A stretch of 64,000 bases of DNA from Tieghemiomyces parasiticus (taxonomy: Eukaryota; Kickxellomycota; Dimargaritomycetes; Dimargaritales; Dimargaritaceae), in contig JANBPT010000001.1 in NCBI GenBank assembly GCA_027575765.1, positions 168,570 through 232,569 of the forward strand, in the 5' to 3' direction. Below, in pieces: positions 34,701-44,264 of the stretch. Every line of letters begins with the position of its first letter. Positions within the stretch are counted from its first letter, which is position 1. The translations under genes were made by a program, and so were the position numbers. The notes below the pieces were generated by a model that was given only the letters and a program-made list of their open reading frames with translations, ran no database searches and was not told the DNA's origin.

Positions 34701-35233
34701 ATAGAGCCACATAGGTCGGTATGGGCAGGGGTGTAGGTACCAGAGCTCCCAATGTAGATCATGAGGTTGTCCACCTGCATGTCACTGGGCAGCTGGGCCA
34801 TCAGGTCGTCCTTGCTTCCGTAGAAGAGCGGGTCTGGCAGCCGCTGGCGCAGGTGGTCGGCCCAGGCTGCGGGACAAGGCAGGTCCTTGGCATACAAAGT
34901 GCGGAGCGTCTCGCACTGACCCTCGAGCGCGGTCATGTAGTCCGCATAGGTGGTCGGCTCAGCGTCGGTCTTGGTATTCATATTGAATGGCATAAACGAC
35001 TCGGAACCCAGAGCCTGTTGTAGCCACGTGGTGCTAAGCAGGTCCGTGTGGAGCGACCAGGCCTCGAGACAGTGGCTAATAACAATTGGCTCATGAAGCA
35101 CGTAGCAGTGATCCCGGATGGCGGCCAAGATGACCGCGGACGACTCGACGCGTGCGTCTAGGCGTAAGCATTCGTCGAAGGGAGAGCCCGTCTTCGTGCC
35201 AGCCGGATCGGCGTAGGGGAGGTCTGCCGTCAT
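31769..35233 (-). CDS. JmjC-domain protein with zinc fingers (putative histone demethylase)
   Basis: Single uninterrupted frame of 1154 residues, unusual among intron-rich neighbours. JmjC enzymes remove methyl groups from histone lysines using Fe(II) and 2-oxoglutarate. The domain spans about residues 150-280: IYIGSSGTYTPAHTD supplies the HxD pair (H171, D173), ALWHLIRP follows, and GDFLILPGDCAHQVHNAG supplies the third His (H257 or H260). NVKVSW carries Lys269, a possible 2-oxoglutarate contact. The iron-binding set therefore looks intact. Further on is a Cys-rich module (CDFCRTSIWLRGFHCPEC then DLCSHCYALGRSCQH, ZZ-like) and two CxxC pairs (CTRC, CLFC). The C-terminal half has a strong nuclear localisation run (KPKRPGKRKRK). 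The start at 35233 is the first Met of the frame. It could be a KDM-type eraser or a heterochromatin-boundary factor. Confidence 0.82.
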   Translation of the reverse strand: MTADLPYADPAGTKTGSPFDECLRLDARVESSAVILAAIRDHCYVLHEPIVISHCLEAWSLHTDLLSTTWLQQALGSESFMPFNMNTKTDAEPTTYADYMTALEGQCETLRTLYAKDLPCPAAWADHLRQRLPDPLFYGSKDDLMAQLPSDMQVDNLMIYIGSSGTYTPAHTDLCGSIGHNLMVNATQGSYALWHLIRPADREAADRYWQLYTRGTSSIALENFYMPAEQLAKAPFRVIRLEQRPGDFLILPGDCAHQVHNAGRGYNVKVSWNRPTIRSLPYAVDTVLPFYQHALRPDTYRIKALGYHALISLRDRAERFRQRDNDPSSWVDSGEVIELTRELRDLIACVQDYVVDEWIVVQDVRILQGPDRGQPKSDGPTGLNSADHLLPGATWTGVDETDLAIHISPGSTRPIFDLQCDFCRTSIWLRGFHCPECAIDDSEAADSLHASLARDPALSSASSTSGSPALLPADGDRQGFDLCSHCYALGRSCQHPCGMQLMEFVPIENAKARINEAIQTYNDLIDETAAAFARLSRPGDLQRGLDYQPLPTFNPTNLAAARSHKTPMTVAYALWRQRQLALTVTCTRCGDSRVPVELTHPGVLVRSLFSEPEAPYPLPPSVTIPPDAPYPTRQVPAYSWAPLCLFCQLGFHMADHFYLLSLRLPYYNVPELTAFSSPQQRPDTSERSLWQDRVVTLSDDYLAFQPVLTWTLGNLDSVVNGVDLDRYVTALWRPNLSHRPDSAVDLTSTGLSDLCTPKRTQARSSRSGTPAPRLSQFYEHSTTTDAALKKRNRQKFLRRCRSFNQACSLHITYNLYRDLSYTQGNLVDRIQYEMAARRVNRLKGNPPMLIPPPNRIASIIDGKCSTGPVKIAELLPLMKSNLMWDMCTEVFKTTLNDSSPTARYANPHLSGRNSADTGGRALIPGSALSSIIEQAFDFLTLLRIGSKSHGIEDEIMVTASGVAPLPHGFQPPCMAGTFDNVPDTPDSDSLARLKPKRPGKRKRKAIDSPPVYHSASKRKPLGKPLPPGRNVTTTTAGTSLPPDFYTYLTPDLPPLTLDMETRPESMHVSDQPTQEQLVDSFSFLYAHGCDRTLDLAKTAFGDQAEELLRQGIQRHYERVCGQVRRLCSAPCFNAMRDTFLEEAAVNLQRQFPPP

Positions 35234-36998
35234 GACGGTGCGATAATCGGGAGGGGGACGACCCCAGGGCCAGTTGAGATGCAGGCAGACGAGGTAAAGT
35301 AAATAAAAAAAGAAGGAATGTTATTTTAGCGAGGCAACTAGCTTTGTAAAGGGAATGATAGGTCTCCTTGGCAGTGAATTTGAGGAGGAGGGCTCAGGGC
35401 GAGGGAGGCTAACTGTTGTCGTGGCCCGGGCGCTCAAATTGCGCCGTCAAAGTCCCGCGAAAACCTGGTCCTAACTTTGGTATTGTGGGAAACCCATGAG
35501 TTGGCAGCTAGGTCAGGGTGATGAGGGTTAGAAGCAGGGGAATTGACGCTTCACTAGTCCCTCCCTCCCATGCACGGTCCCACATGCGTTGCATGGCCAG
35601 TTCGGTGGATGTGTCATGGACAGCTGGCGGTAAATAACCCAGAATAATATCAGTCTCATCTTCGCCACCACAGCCACCATGTTTACACGGAGCATTCGCC
35701 TTGTCATAATAGAATACGAAGGAATGCTAGAGACTGTAGAAAGGGCCGCATTTCATCAGTCCAGCGCCACTACCCTAATCAGTCAGACATGTATATCTAC
35801 CGGTCGTTATGAATGATTAGGCAAGTAGTAACCCTTTCCACAAAGGGGCGTTGAGAGGTCATTGCGTTATGCAGTCTTCTTTCAGTATCGGACATAGGAG
35901 AGACATCGGTAATTGTAAATTGTACTATTCTTTCTCCCAATGTCGTCAGTAATACTAAGATATGGCAACACAGAGAATCATGGTAGCATTAGAAAACCGT
36001 TGCTTGAGTCTAAATAGGTGACTGGAGGCATGATTGTAGTAAGTTCTCACCGAATGAGAGCCAAGTTATGGCTATGCTAAATGTAACATTTTATATCCTC
36101 TCCGAATGGAAAATTGAACATCTCTAAACAAATGGATGGTTTCAGATGGAATCCAACAGTGTCGGTGACACGGCCTAGCGTGTCCCACAAGGTTGTAGCT
36201 CTACGCACCGTACATGTTATAGCCTTGATCTACAGGCAGGAATACTTGGCTGCGGGTGCCTCAATGCTTCCCAGGTTCCAAACCATGCGGGGTGGAAGCG
36301 GGCTGTGTCGAAGGCTGGCTCGCTGGCCAGGGCTTTAAAAATACGGGCACGCTGGCGGTCCGTGACCTGAAGGGCAGGGTGTATATTCGTCAGTGGCGCC
36401 TGGGTGGTGCCCCGGTGGGCTTGCCGTGGGTCAGCAATAAAGGTAGGGGCTACCGTGCTGGTCATTCTCTGTGCGGGGTAGTGGTGTCTGTCTGGAAGCA
36501 AGGCAGGGTCTGAAACAGCTCGGGTGCGAGGGTGTAAAGCCAAGGTGGGCAATGTCTTCAAGGCTAAAAAAAAGCCGGCAGGAAATGGAGTACAAGGAGT
36601 GAGTGGCCATGAGGACCGTGCACTGGAAACGGGTCGAAGACGATGAGCAGGGAGCGTGAATTACGTTGAGAGGTTGTCCCCGAATCCGCCCATTACGTGG
36701 ACTGTGACTGGCCAAGGCTGCAAAAGGCCCGTGACCCGGGCCACACGCCGGAAGGCTGGCGGGGCTGGCCGCGGGGTAGCCCGCATTAGTTCGCGGATGG
36801 TCGACCTTGCGTCATGTGCCAAAGGGGCCCCTTCTATAGACCCCAGCCGCCACCCAGCAGACCACCAGCACCTCGCTCTCCCCGTATACTACCAATGCAC
36901 TCGCCCCCACCCATTGCACTGTATTCACCATCCGCTCCTTCACGCCGTCACGTTGGTCACATTTCGCCAACCCTCGCCCCGTCCATACTCCGTTAACC
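35234..36998. other. gene-free spacer
   Basis: This 1.8 kb stretch lies between the JmjC start and the gankyrin start. It is AT-rich in its centre (35640-36120). The right end before 36999 is C-rich, consistent with the gankyrin leader. A 114-codon minus-strand frame at 36217-36561 has no recognisable motif and I do not call it. Confidence 0.5.
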
Positions 36999-37685
36999 AT
37001 GGCCAGCCTCCTAGCTACCGACAAACCCGATGTGCACCAGCTCAGTTTCGGCGGTGACCTCGAAGCCGTCCGCCGCGCGGTCGAAAGCGATGCCACGTGG
37101 GTGAACCGCCGTGACGACGACGAGCGGACGCCGCTCCACTGGGCCGCCTCGGGCGACCAGTACGAGGTAGTACGGTACCTCCTCGACCAGGGCGCCGACG
37201 CCAAGGCCACGGACGACGCCGGCTGGACGCCGCTCATCATTGCGGCCTCGGTAGGCGGCGTCAACGTGGTCAAGCTGCTGGTGCGCTCGGGGGCCAACGT
37301 CAACGCCGCCACCCAGACGGGCCAGACGGCCCTCCACTACGCCGCCTCCAAGAACCACGTCCGGATCGCCCAGACCCTGGTGGAGAACGGGGCTGACGTG
37401 CTCACACTGGACCGGAACCGGAACTCGGCCCTTCAGCGTGCCGTACTCAAAGGCCACGCCCCCATGGCCATGCTGCTCCTGGACAGCGGGGCGCGGCTCT
37501 CCCAGGCCGACCTGGAAGGGAACACCGCCCTCCACATCGCCTGTGAGGAAGGCTACATGGAGGTTGCCCAGCTTCTACTGGAGAGGGGCGCCAATCCGGA
37601 GGCCGTGAACAAGGCCGAAAAGACTCCGCTCGACTTGGCCCCAGCCGCGGTGCGCACCCAGCTCGAGCGGGTGATTCAAGGCTGA
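36999..37685 (+). CDS. NAS6: gankyrin/Nas6-like ankyrin proteasome chaperone
   Basis: Single exon, 228 residues, almost the exact length of human gankyrin/PSMD10 (226) and yeast Nas6 (228). It is a chaperone for assembly of the 26S proteasome base that binds the Rpt3 ATPase. The whole protein is ankyrin repeats: ERTPLHWAASGDQYEVVRYL, AGWTPLIIAASVGGVNVVKL, GQTALHYAASKNHVRIAQTL, NSALQRAVLKGHAPMAMLL, GNTALHIACEEGYMEVAQLL, and KAEKTPLDLA in the cap. The DDAGW...IAAS and ALHYAASKN strings are shared with gankyrin. It is very GC-rich with strong third-position bias, suggesting high expression. The start is the first Met, directly after the C-rich leader. Confidence 0.92.
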   Translation: MASLLATDKPDVHQLSFGGDLEAVRRAVESDATWVNRRDDDERTPLHWAASGDQYEVVRYLLDQGADAKATDDAGWTPLIIAASVGGVNVVKLLVRSGANVNAATQTGQTALHYAASKNHVRIAQTLVENGADVLTLDRNRNSALQRAVLKGHAPMAMLLLDSGARLSQADLEGNTALHIACEEGYMEVAQLLLERGANPEAVNKAEKTPLDLAPAAVRTQLERVIQG

Positions 37686-40185
37686 ACTGCAGTCCCCTTT
37701 TTTGATCCCCTAGGCTGGCGGTGCCTGTGGCACTCGACTATTTTCAGAGCAGCCGTGCTACCTCTTATGACCTGAGCCCCACCTGATTGCGGTGGCAATA
37801 CCCTTTGCAGGTGTGTCTGTACGCAACCCTGTCGTAATTGCACGGCGGCGGACAAGTGGGCCTAGTCTACGTTTCGACCGCATGGCCCAGAATAGCCCCC
37901 AAGTAACACCAGTAACCGCCCCTCCCACTGGCGGCTTCAACTACACGGCTGTGGCTGGGTAAGGAGGCCATGTATAATAAAGCTAAGGGTCTACATTGTG
38001 TACTCCGGGGCACTACGAACAAGCTCCTCCTCCCCTCCACTCCCGATCAGCCCATCTCGTAACCAAGTCAAACGCCAAGTATGACAGCTAGTCTTCCATA
38101 CTCGATCGCTCCAGATACGTATGGGCTCCAGTTGGGTATTGGTCAAGTCCGCCCGGCGTTCTTCTAGCCGTCTGCCAGTGGAGTCAGGCCCGGAGCCATC
38201 AGGGGTGAACACGTGAATAGGGGATGGAAAGGATGATGAACATTCCCAGCCAGGCAAGCTTGTACAACCTCAAACCGGTCCCTGTGTTACATGCCCACGC
38301 GGTTGGCAAAGGATGCCTGAGGAGATAGAGAGGACTATGGCAGGACCCAAGTGCATTATCTCTTCGTGACGAAGTTGGTAGGATGGCTAGGGACCATGCG
38401 GAGATCAAGGCACGGCTTGCACCCGGCCGATGAACGCTTCCGAAACACTGCGAGGCCAAACGGGCACTGCTGCTCACCTGTGGTTTGGGCTGTGGTAAAG
38501 CTGGTTGCCCAGTCGCGGCTACAGTAGGCAAAACCACGGTACTCGTTCCATACATCATACCGCTATTACAAACATGGCTCAACACTGCTACCCTCCGCAT
38601 TCCCTTGCCACGCCCCAGTTTGGTGGCTGGTTGCCGCAGGTTCTCTCAACGAGTATCAGACACTTTCCTTGTCGATAGAATCCGTCCACGGCCAGCGTCG
38701 GCATAGTAGCGGAATAGTGTAACCTCCAGTGCGCCACAGTTTCCCACCCTTCCCTCGCTTACCACCCCCTCCCATCCCAAACCCTGATTTGGAAAGCTCA
38801 CAACTACGTCCAGGGCGGGGGATTGAATGGGCACCGTAGAGCACTTGTAATTTAGGTTGTCCAGGGCCAGTGCGTTTGAGTTGGAGCTGACTCCGTGTTA
38901 CCAGCGGACAGTGTAGCCTGGGAAGACGGGTGGTTCCGATCAGTGGCGGATTCTAAGCGGGAGCGTGCCTTGTCGGGTCACAGCCGTGGTGGATGATGGA
39001 AATAAAAACGTCAGTGGAGCCGGCAGGAGGTATAGCCGACCAAAGTCGATGCACCTGGTACGTCGTGACCAGCCGGCACTGTGCATTAGCATGGTCCACC
39101 AGCCAAATAGTTTCAGTGGAGAGTCGCTATGAAATTTCTCTAAACAAGGCCACATTATGCCTGGTAATGGAAAGCAGATGTGCTTAGCGATTTGGTCGGC
39201 CAGGCCAAATTAACCCCCCCCCCTTTTACATGATCCAATTGGAAAAAACAACAACTCCGTTGATAGACTGCACCGAAATATATTTGAGGGAGGGGTTAGG
39301 GTGCGAATGGAAGCAAGACAGGTCCGCAATACATCACACCAAGCCTGGTCATGGTTGGGCGAAACTGGTTGTCGGGTACCCAGACGCCCTCCCTTCTGCT
39401 CGCCGCTTCATCGCGGGCGTTACTAACGGGGACCTGGCTTCGATACGCGATGCAGGTGAGCGAGGCATAGGGGACGGGAACGCCCGTGACGCTAGACGAT
39501 AGCACGACATGAAGGGGATGTGTCGGACGGCACCCTAAGGGCCCTCAACCTCCCTCTAAACCCCAAGTGACCGGTCCGTATAACCAAAGTGGAATATCGC
39601 TACACTTCGATATTTGGTAGTACAAGCGCGTCTTTATACGACCGGGAAGTACGAGCCATGCGGTGGTAGGGCGTAGGGAGTCCACCGCCTGTCAAGGTCA
39701 TTCCGGTTGGCGTGTCCGATATACAGGTAAGGTAAGGGGAAAGGGTCTACGGTGGCCATTCGGACGGACATTACGTGGCGTGCAGGCCTGAACGGTGACC
39801 AGTCGGCCAGACGGCCCCGTGTGCCGAGGAGGCCGCCTAGCTTCCGCCGACCCCTGGTCGTGTCGTGTGTACCGATAGCAGCGAGCCTTCACCGACCGCG
39901 CGATATTGCCCTTTTTTGGTCGCTATGAGCACCGCACTCTAACCCCTCGGTCGGACGACGGGTTGGCGGCCTACTCCATTCCCCCTCCCCACCTTTGCCT
40001 ACCGGGAGGCCTCAGCTGGGTGGATAGTTTGAGTATAAATACGGCCCCTGATACCCACCCCATAACCATCCAATCAAGCACCGCCGCCTAGTCCCCCCCC
40101 CTCCACCATCTACACCACCCGCCAGTTGACCGGCCCTCGCTAAGCACTTCGCTACCGCCGCCCGCCCCAGCCTGTACCATTTACC
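37686..40185. other. gene-free spacer, possibly with decayed sequence
   Basis: This is 2.5 kb without a defensible gene. Minus-strand open frames at 38199-38600 and 38940-39155 lack recognisable domains. There is a poly-C run at about 39213-39222. The composition is mixed, without the strong GC bias of the flanking gankyrin gene, as expected for old decayed insertions. The right end holds the promoter of the secreted-protein gene. Confidence 0.45.
40034..40041 (+). promoter_or_regulatory. TATA box of the secreted-protein gene
   Basis: TATAAATA lies 145 bases upstream of the ATG at 40186, followed by a C-rich leader. Its spacing suits a eukaryotic core promoter. Such a consensus box is absent in front of most housekeeping genes of this window. 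Confidence 0.55.
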
Positions 40186-40569
40186 ATGAAGCCTCTCATG
40201 CTGCCCATTCCCTTTGCCCTGGCCCTGGCCCTGGCCTTCACCGGTCTTACCACTGCGACCGTCGTGCCAGCCCCTGGCCTGACCAACAATGTCGCCGATC
40301 TTGAGTCGCTTTCCCCGGCTTCCTTTGGTACTTTGGAGGGAGGTTCCGAAGTTGTCGCCCCGCTGGATGTTTCGACTCCCCATGCTCCCTTCCGTCGTCG
40401 CGGTTGGTTCAATCGTCGCGAACCTGTGGATAGGTCAGCCAATAATGGCGAAAATCGCCTGAACTCGAAACGTGGTAGTTCATCAGGGTACGCCACTAGC
40501 AATAAGGAACGGCTCAGAAAAGCGAAGGCGAAAGAGGACCAGGCCCAGGCCCAGATGGCCGCTTACTGA
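40186..40569 (+). CDS. small secreted protein, unknown function, with Q/Y-rich in-frame extension
   Basis: The frame encodes 127 residues. Residues 1-24 (MKPLMLPIPFALALALAFTG then LTTA) are a textbook signal peptide. The rest is low-complexity: an acidic/Ser stretch, a dibasic-rich region around RRRGWFNRREPVDR that could be a Kex2-type processing site, and a Lys/Ala/Gln-rich end (QAQAQMAAY). The frame ends at TGA (40567-40569) but continues open after it to TAG at 40666, encoding 32 residues made only of Gln, Tyr, Ala and a few others (EQQQQYAAYYRQQQQ...). This matches the pre-stop composition, so the TGA may interrupt a longer Q/Y-rich protein. No family is recognised. A TATA box sits upstream. 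Confidence 0.65.
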   Translation: MKPLMLPIPFALALALAFTGLTTATVVPAPGLTNNVADLESLSPASFGTLEGGSEVVAPLDVSTPHAPFRRRGWFNRREPVDRSANNGENRLNSKRGSSSGYATSNKERLRKAKAKEDQAQAQMAAY

Positions 40570-40909
40570 GAACAGCAACAACAATATGCCGCCTACTATC
40601 GACAGCAGCAGCAACTTGCTGCCTACTATCAACAGCAGCAGCAACAATATTACTATTACCACCAGTAGGATAGCAGCCTCTAGCACGACTGGATAAGCCA
40701 TGGCACTACCCTCTCACCTCACCCTCGTTACTCCTTCTCGTGATCTTCTATCTGACGAAGTCCTGAGTCGAGTCGATTATGACATTAGTTTCTAACACTG
40801 GCCTTAAATAAACCAGGAATCCACCTTTTGTTCGGAACGGTGGTAATGCATGTGTGGCGGAGGTACAGGTGCTGCATAGAATTTCGGCTTTCTCACATCC
40901 TAATGGCGT

Positions 40910-41440
40910 TTATTCCATATAGCTGCCGTCACTCCGTACCACCCGGCGAGCCCTTTCTAGCCAGCGATCACGGCAGGCTCTAAATTCATGTGGCTGGAGC
41001 TTAGCTAGCTGCAATGGCCGGGCGTCCACGACCGCCTCCACTGTGGTGAACTTCCTGCCCCTAGGCCGCTGCTTGATATTCCTGAACGGCCTGAAGTCAC
41101 AGGGGGGGGGCAAGATCAGCAGGGCTGTCGGAAGGGGCTGGCAGAAGTTTGAGTTTAGAATCGGACATGTAGGCCCGGGTAGCTGCAGCGCAGTATGGTA
41201 CTGCATTGTCATGGTAGAGCTGGAGAGGGCGGTGGTCCGGACTTCGACGTGCCTCCACCCAGGCCTGGACCATGGGCATCTGCCCGTATTCTACATGGAG
41301 TTTGGTGGAGACCATGACACCAGGGGGGGGCTTACCACTCAGGTGTAATAGGCCACGCCTGGTGAAAAAAGAATGGTCAGCATCACCTCGGGCGTGATAG
41401 GGCCTTGGTGGGTCTCAGTTGGGACAGGGCCTGGAAACCC
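40910..41440 (-). mobile_element. decayed mariner-family transposon, copy A (C-terminal part of transposase)
   Basis: Read on the minus strand, the sequence encodes the last part of a Tc1/mariner transposase. VMLTILFSPGVAYYT matches the mariner 'VML.IF....G..YYE' strand. LQLYHDNAVPYCAAATRAYM matches 'L.HDNA..H.A..T' with the second catalytic Asp, and LLPAPSDSPADLAPP plus CDFRPFRNIKQ match 'LL..PPYSPDLAPCDFFLF..LK' with the third catalytic Asp. RGRKFTTVEAVVDA and a C-terminal SDGSYME finish it. The reading frame is broken: a TGA follows GVAYYT, and a frameshift lies in a poly-G/C run near 41101-41108, so it is not functional. The 5' limit is unclear, because beyond about 41430 it no longer matches copy B. 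No terminal inverted repeats were identified. Confidence 0.8.
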
Positions 41441-42256
41441 TGGTGACTTGGGCAAGATGGTAAGTGGGGCGACTTGCTGGATAGATTTCAGATGAGAACG
41501 GATATATCCTCCGCGATGCCAACCAAACGAATGAGCTCTCCTTCTTATGACACCAGACTAACCGTTTACCTTTCCACTGGAAAAGTAGAGGATCCTTGCC
41601 ACTCGCCATTGTCTGCTGGTGGCGGTCCAAAGGAATGGGCGAGGAAGGGGCCGTTTAGCGCCAATCCATTTTCGCGCAGGCACTGAGGGTTGGTATATGC
41701 CAACACGTGGGTTCACCCCCGCCCAGTATTGGCAAGCCGTCGCCATCCAGATGACCATGCGTCGAGGGTACGCCGTCTGGGGTCCCTGGTAAACTATACG
41801 CGGGATTTAAGGTCTCGGTCCAGAGACTGACGCGGCGGTTTGCCCCATGTTTGTTTTTATAAATATCGCGGAGCGCAGCCAAAACACCATTGTAACTCAA
41901 TTATGATCAAGCCAATCACCCGCCGATATTGTGCTGCCACGCCAGTGGCCACCAGCTATATTCCACGCGTCCCGCTTTTAACCCCTACGGATAAGCCAGG
42001 GGGTTGAAAAAAAAAAACCTCAAGGCCCCATCAGAGGAAAGTGGCCCTGCTGGTCAGACATGTGTGGATTACACAAACTCAACCCGAAGCATGGTCTGAT
42101 CTAGGCCCTGCCACATTTCTGAACGCTTTGCCTAGTCCGCCCCCAACCCTCGTAGACTTCCTCTTGTCTTGCTACCCCTTGGACGAATTCGGTTGTGGTC
42201 CTAATCTACCGTTTGCCTGAATCACTCACGTTTGGAGCTTCAAGTCGCACGTTGCC
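41441..42256. other. spacer between mariner copy A and OXA1
   Basis: This region may include more of the mariner element (a minus-strand frame at 41415-41630 continues from it) and the OXA1 promoter. A poly-A run lies at about 42007-42017. No other gene is recognised. Confidence 0.4.
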
Positions 42257-43501
42257 ATGCAGAACTTCGGTCGCCTCTCGGGGCTGCTCCGCCAGGCCCG
42301 GCCGCAGCGCCTTTTGGTCTTGCCGTCTGCCACCGCCACCCGCCAGAGCAGTTTGCTGATCTCTGCCGCTCCACTACATGTGGCTGCGCTCCGTCGGACG
42401 CCTGCCATCCTCGCTGGTCTGGGGGCCACCGGCACCTTCCGCCGCGCCTTCTCCCACAGTCCCTTGCGCCAAGACACCGCAGAGAAAACTCTGGCCGCTG
42501 CTGGTACGCCTGAAGCCGCTGCCGAGGCCGTCAAGGCTGTCTCACCTGAAGCCGCGGCCGAGGCCGTCAAGACCCTCTCACCTGAAGCCGCTGCCGATGC
42601 TATCAAGACCCTCTCGCCCGACCTCGCGGCAGCGGAGGGCGCGTTGGACGCCGTGTTCCAAGCTGCCATTCCCAAGACGCTGCAGCTGGGTGAGCTGGCG
42701 GCTAAGTACGACCTGATTCACTTCACGCCGGTGGGCGGGTTTGAAAAGCTTACCGAACTCCTGTCAGTTGCGACGGGGTTTCCCATGTGGGGTGTAATCG
42801 TTACGGCCACCATCATGTTCCGTACTATCCTGCTCCCATTCACAATCCGTCAGCAGGGTATGCAGGCCCGGATGACCAATATCCAGCCGCAGACCCAGGC
42901 GCTCACGATGCAGATTAAGGAGGCCACCGAGGCCGGGTTCCAAAACGAGCGGCTCCGCCTCAGTCAGAAAATGGCTGAGCTCTTCAAAACCCACAATTGC
43001 CACCCGTTCGCCACGATGGGACTGTCGATGCTGCCGATCCCGTTCTTCATCAGTTTCTTCTTTGCTATCCGCAAGATGGCCGAAATCCCCATCCCACAGC
43101 TGACCGTAGGAGGGTTCGGTTGGGTAGAGGACCTGAGTCTAGTCGACCCGTACTACATTCTTCCTATCCTGTCATCGCTGTCGACCCTGCTGACGCTCGA
43201 AATCGCCGCCCGTACGACCGCGGCCGGCGTGATGAGTGACCCCAAGATGAAGTGGATCATCCGCGCCGGTACCGGCTTTATGGCCTACTTTACTAGCCAA
43301 TTCCCCGCCGCCCTGCTCATGTACTGGTGCACGTCCAACTTCATCAGTATCTTCCAGACCTTTGCCCTCACCCGTCCGGTTATGCGCGCCCGCCTCGGCC
43401 TTCCGGCCATCAAGAAGGCCAAGATGGTCAAGAAGCAACCCGGGATGGTCGACAAGCTACAGGACTCAGTCACGGATATTATGAAGAAGAGAAGACGCTA
43501 G
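42257..43501 (+). CDS. OXA1: Oxa1-family mitochondrial inner-membrane insertase
   Basis: Single exon, 414 residues (yeast Oxa1 is 402). Oxa1 inserts mitochondrially and nuclear-encoded proteins into the inner membrane and binds mitoribosomes through its C-terminus. Residues 1-35 are basic with no acids (MQNFGRLSGLLRQARPQRLL), a matrix-targeting presequence. The YidC/Oxa1 core lies at about 165-370: FPMWGVIVTATIMFRTILLP (first transmembrane segment), RLSQKMAELFKTHNCHPFAT, LPIPFFISFFFAIRKMAEIP, a 'VGGFGWVEDLSLVDPYYILP' loop and FPAALLMYWCTSNFISIFQT. The last 40 residues are lysine/arginine-rich, as in the ribosome-binding tail. Between presequence and core lies an Ala-rich insert with a 12-residue repeat, given separately. 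Confidence 0.92.
   Translation: MQNFGRLSGLLRQARPQRLLVLPSATATRQSSLLISAAPLHVAALRRTPAILAGLGATGTFRRAFSHSPLRQDTAEKTLAAAGTPEAAAEAVKAVSPEAAAEAVKTLSPEAAADAIKTLSPDLAAAEGALDAVFQAAIPKTLQLGELAAKYDLIHFTPVGGFEKLTELLSVATGFPMWGVIVTATIMFRTILLPFTIRQQGMQARMTNIQPQTQALTMQIKEATEAGFQNERLRLSQKMAELFKTHNCHPFATMGLSMLPIPFFISFFFAIRKMAEIPIPQLTVGGFGWVEDLSLVDPYYILPILSSLSTLLTLEIAARTTAAGVMSDPKMKWIIRAGTGFMAYFTSQFPAALLMYWCTSNFISIFQTFALTRPVMRARLGLPAIKKAKMVKKQPGMVDKLQDSVTDIMKKRRR
42509..42616 (+). repeat. 36-bp coding tandem repeat in OXA1
   Basis: Three tandem 36-bp units, at 42509-42544, 42545-42580 and 42581-42616, encode PEAAAEAVKAVS, PEAAAEAVKTLS and PEAAADAIKTLS. A partial fourth (PDLAAAEG) follows. Each unit forms a likely amphipathic Ala-rich helix with a helix-starting Pro, in the expected intermembrane-space region between the presequence and the first membrane segment. 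Confidence 0.85.
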
Positions 43502-43592
43502 CTGCGAGGTGGTCAGAATGATATCGCTTATTACTAAACAACCATTACATGCATTGATAGGGTGCATTTGTTACACACCTAGATTTTGGCCG

Positions 43593-43655
43593 GGGCGGAA
43601 ATGCGGCATACCCGGTATGGCAGCAGGGCGGAAATGAGGCATACCTGGAATGGCA
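43593..43655. repeat. pair of 30-bp direct repeats
   Basis: The units starting GGGCGGAAATG at 43593 and 43626 differ at a few positions and are separated by three bases. They sit just downstream of OXA1. Their function is unknown; they may be a short tandem duplication in the 3' flank. Confidence 0.7.
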
Positions 43656-44264
43656 ACGGTGTCGGCCCGTAATTCTAGCTTCCTGCCGAAGTTGCCGAAC
43701 CGGGGCCGGCCATCCAATGGCATTGAGAGGCGGGGAGTGGAGGAGGGCGAGGATGGGACTGGCGGTCGAAAGGCCTGTTAAATTAAAAGCCTAAACCATT
43801 TCGATTTTCCACTTCACGCTCAGACCTCTTATGCCACGAACCTCGTCAAGCCGAACGGCACATGGAGACTATAGATATCCTCCCATATTTTCCCCCACGG
43901 AAATACTTATTTAAGAGACTCAGGCTATCGACGTTGGCCTATGACGTATGCAAGGACCCCCACCGCCTCTACCGGTGGCAAGAGAGGATATCTAACATCC
44001 TACTCTTTGCCCCACAACAGCTAATGGGAGGTATAGTGTAGGATGTTTGGCCGTATCCAAGGTCCTTCCCGGTCAGTGAGTAAATGGTGGCGGTGACTGC
44101 TGAGTTGAGCTATAAGTCTAATCGACGGCTTAGGTATGCACACAAGGACCTAACCGATAGTTCGAGGGGATGAGGGGCGAACCAGAGCCGCTGCTAGGTG
44201 GTCAGTTGGAATACGGGGTGGGAAAAAGCATGGCAGCGGGATCTGCAGGGGGGAATCTGACAAG

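Noticed and set aside
36217..36561. 114-codon minus-strand frame
   Set aside because: No motif, and it overlaps the leader region of gankyrin on the other strand without splice context.
38199..38600. 133-codon minus-strand frame, and a helicase-like 'VGKTTVLVPYI' string on plus
   Set aside because: The string is too short, lacks a full Walker A (GxGKT context) and has no further helicase motifs.
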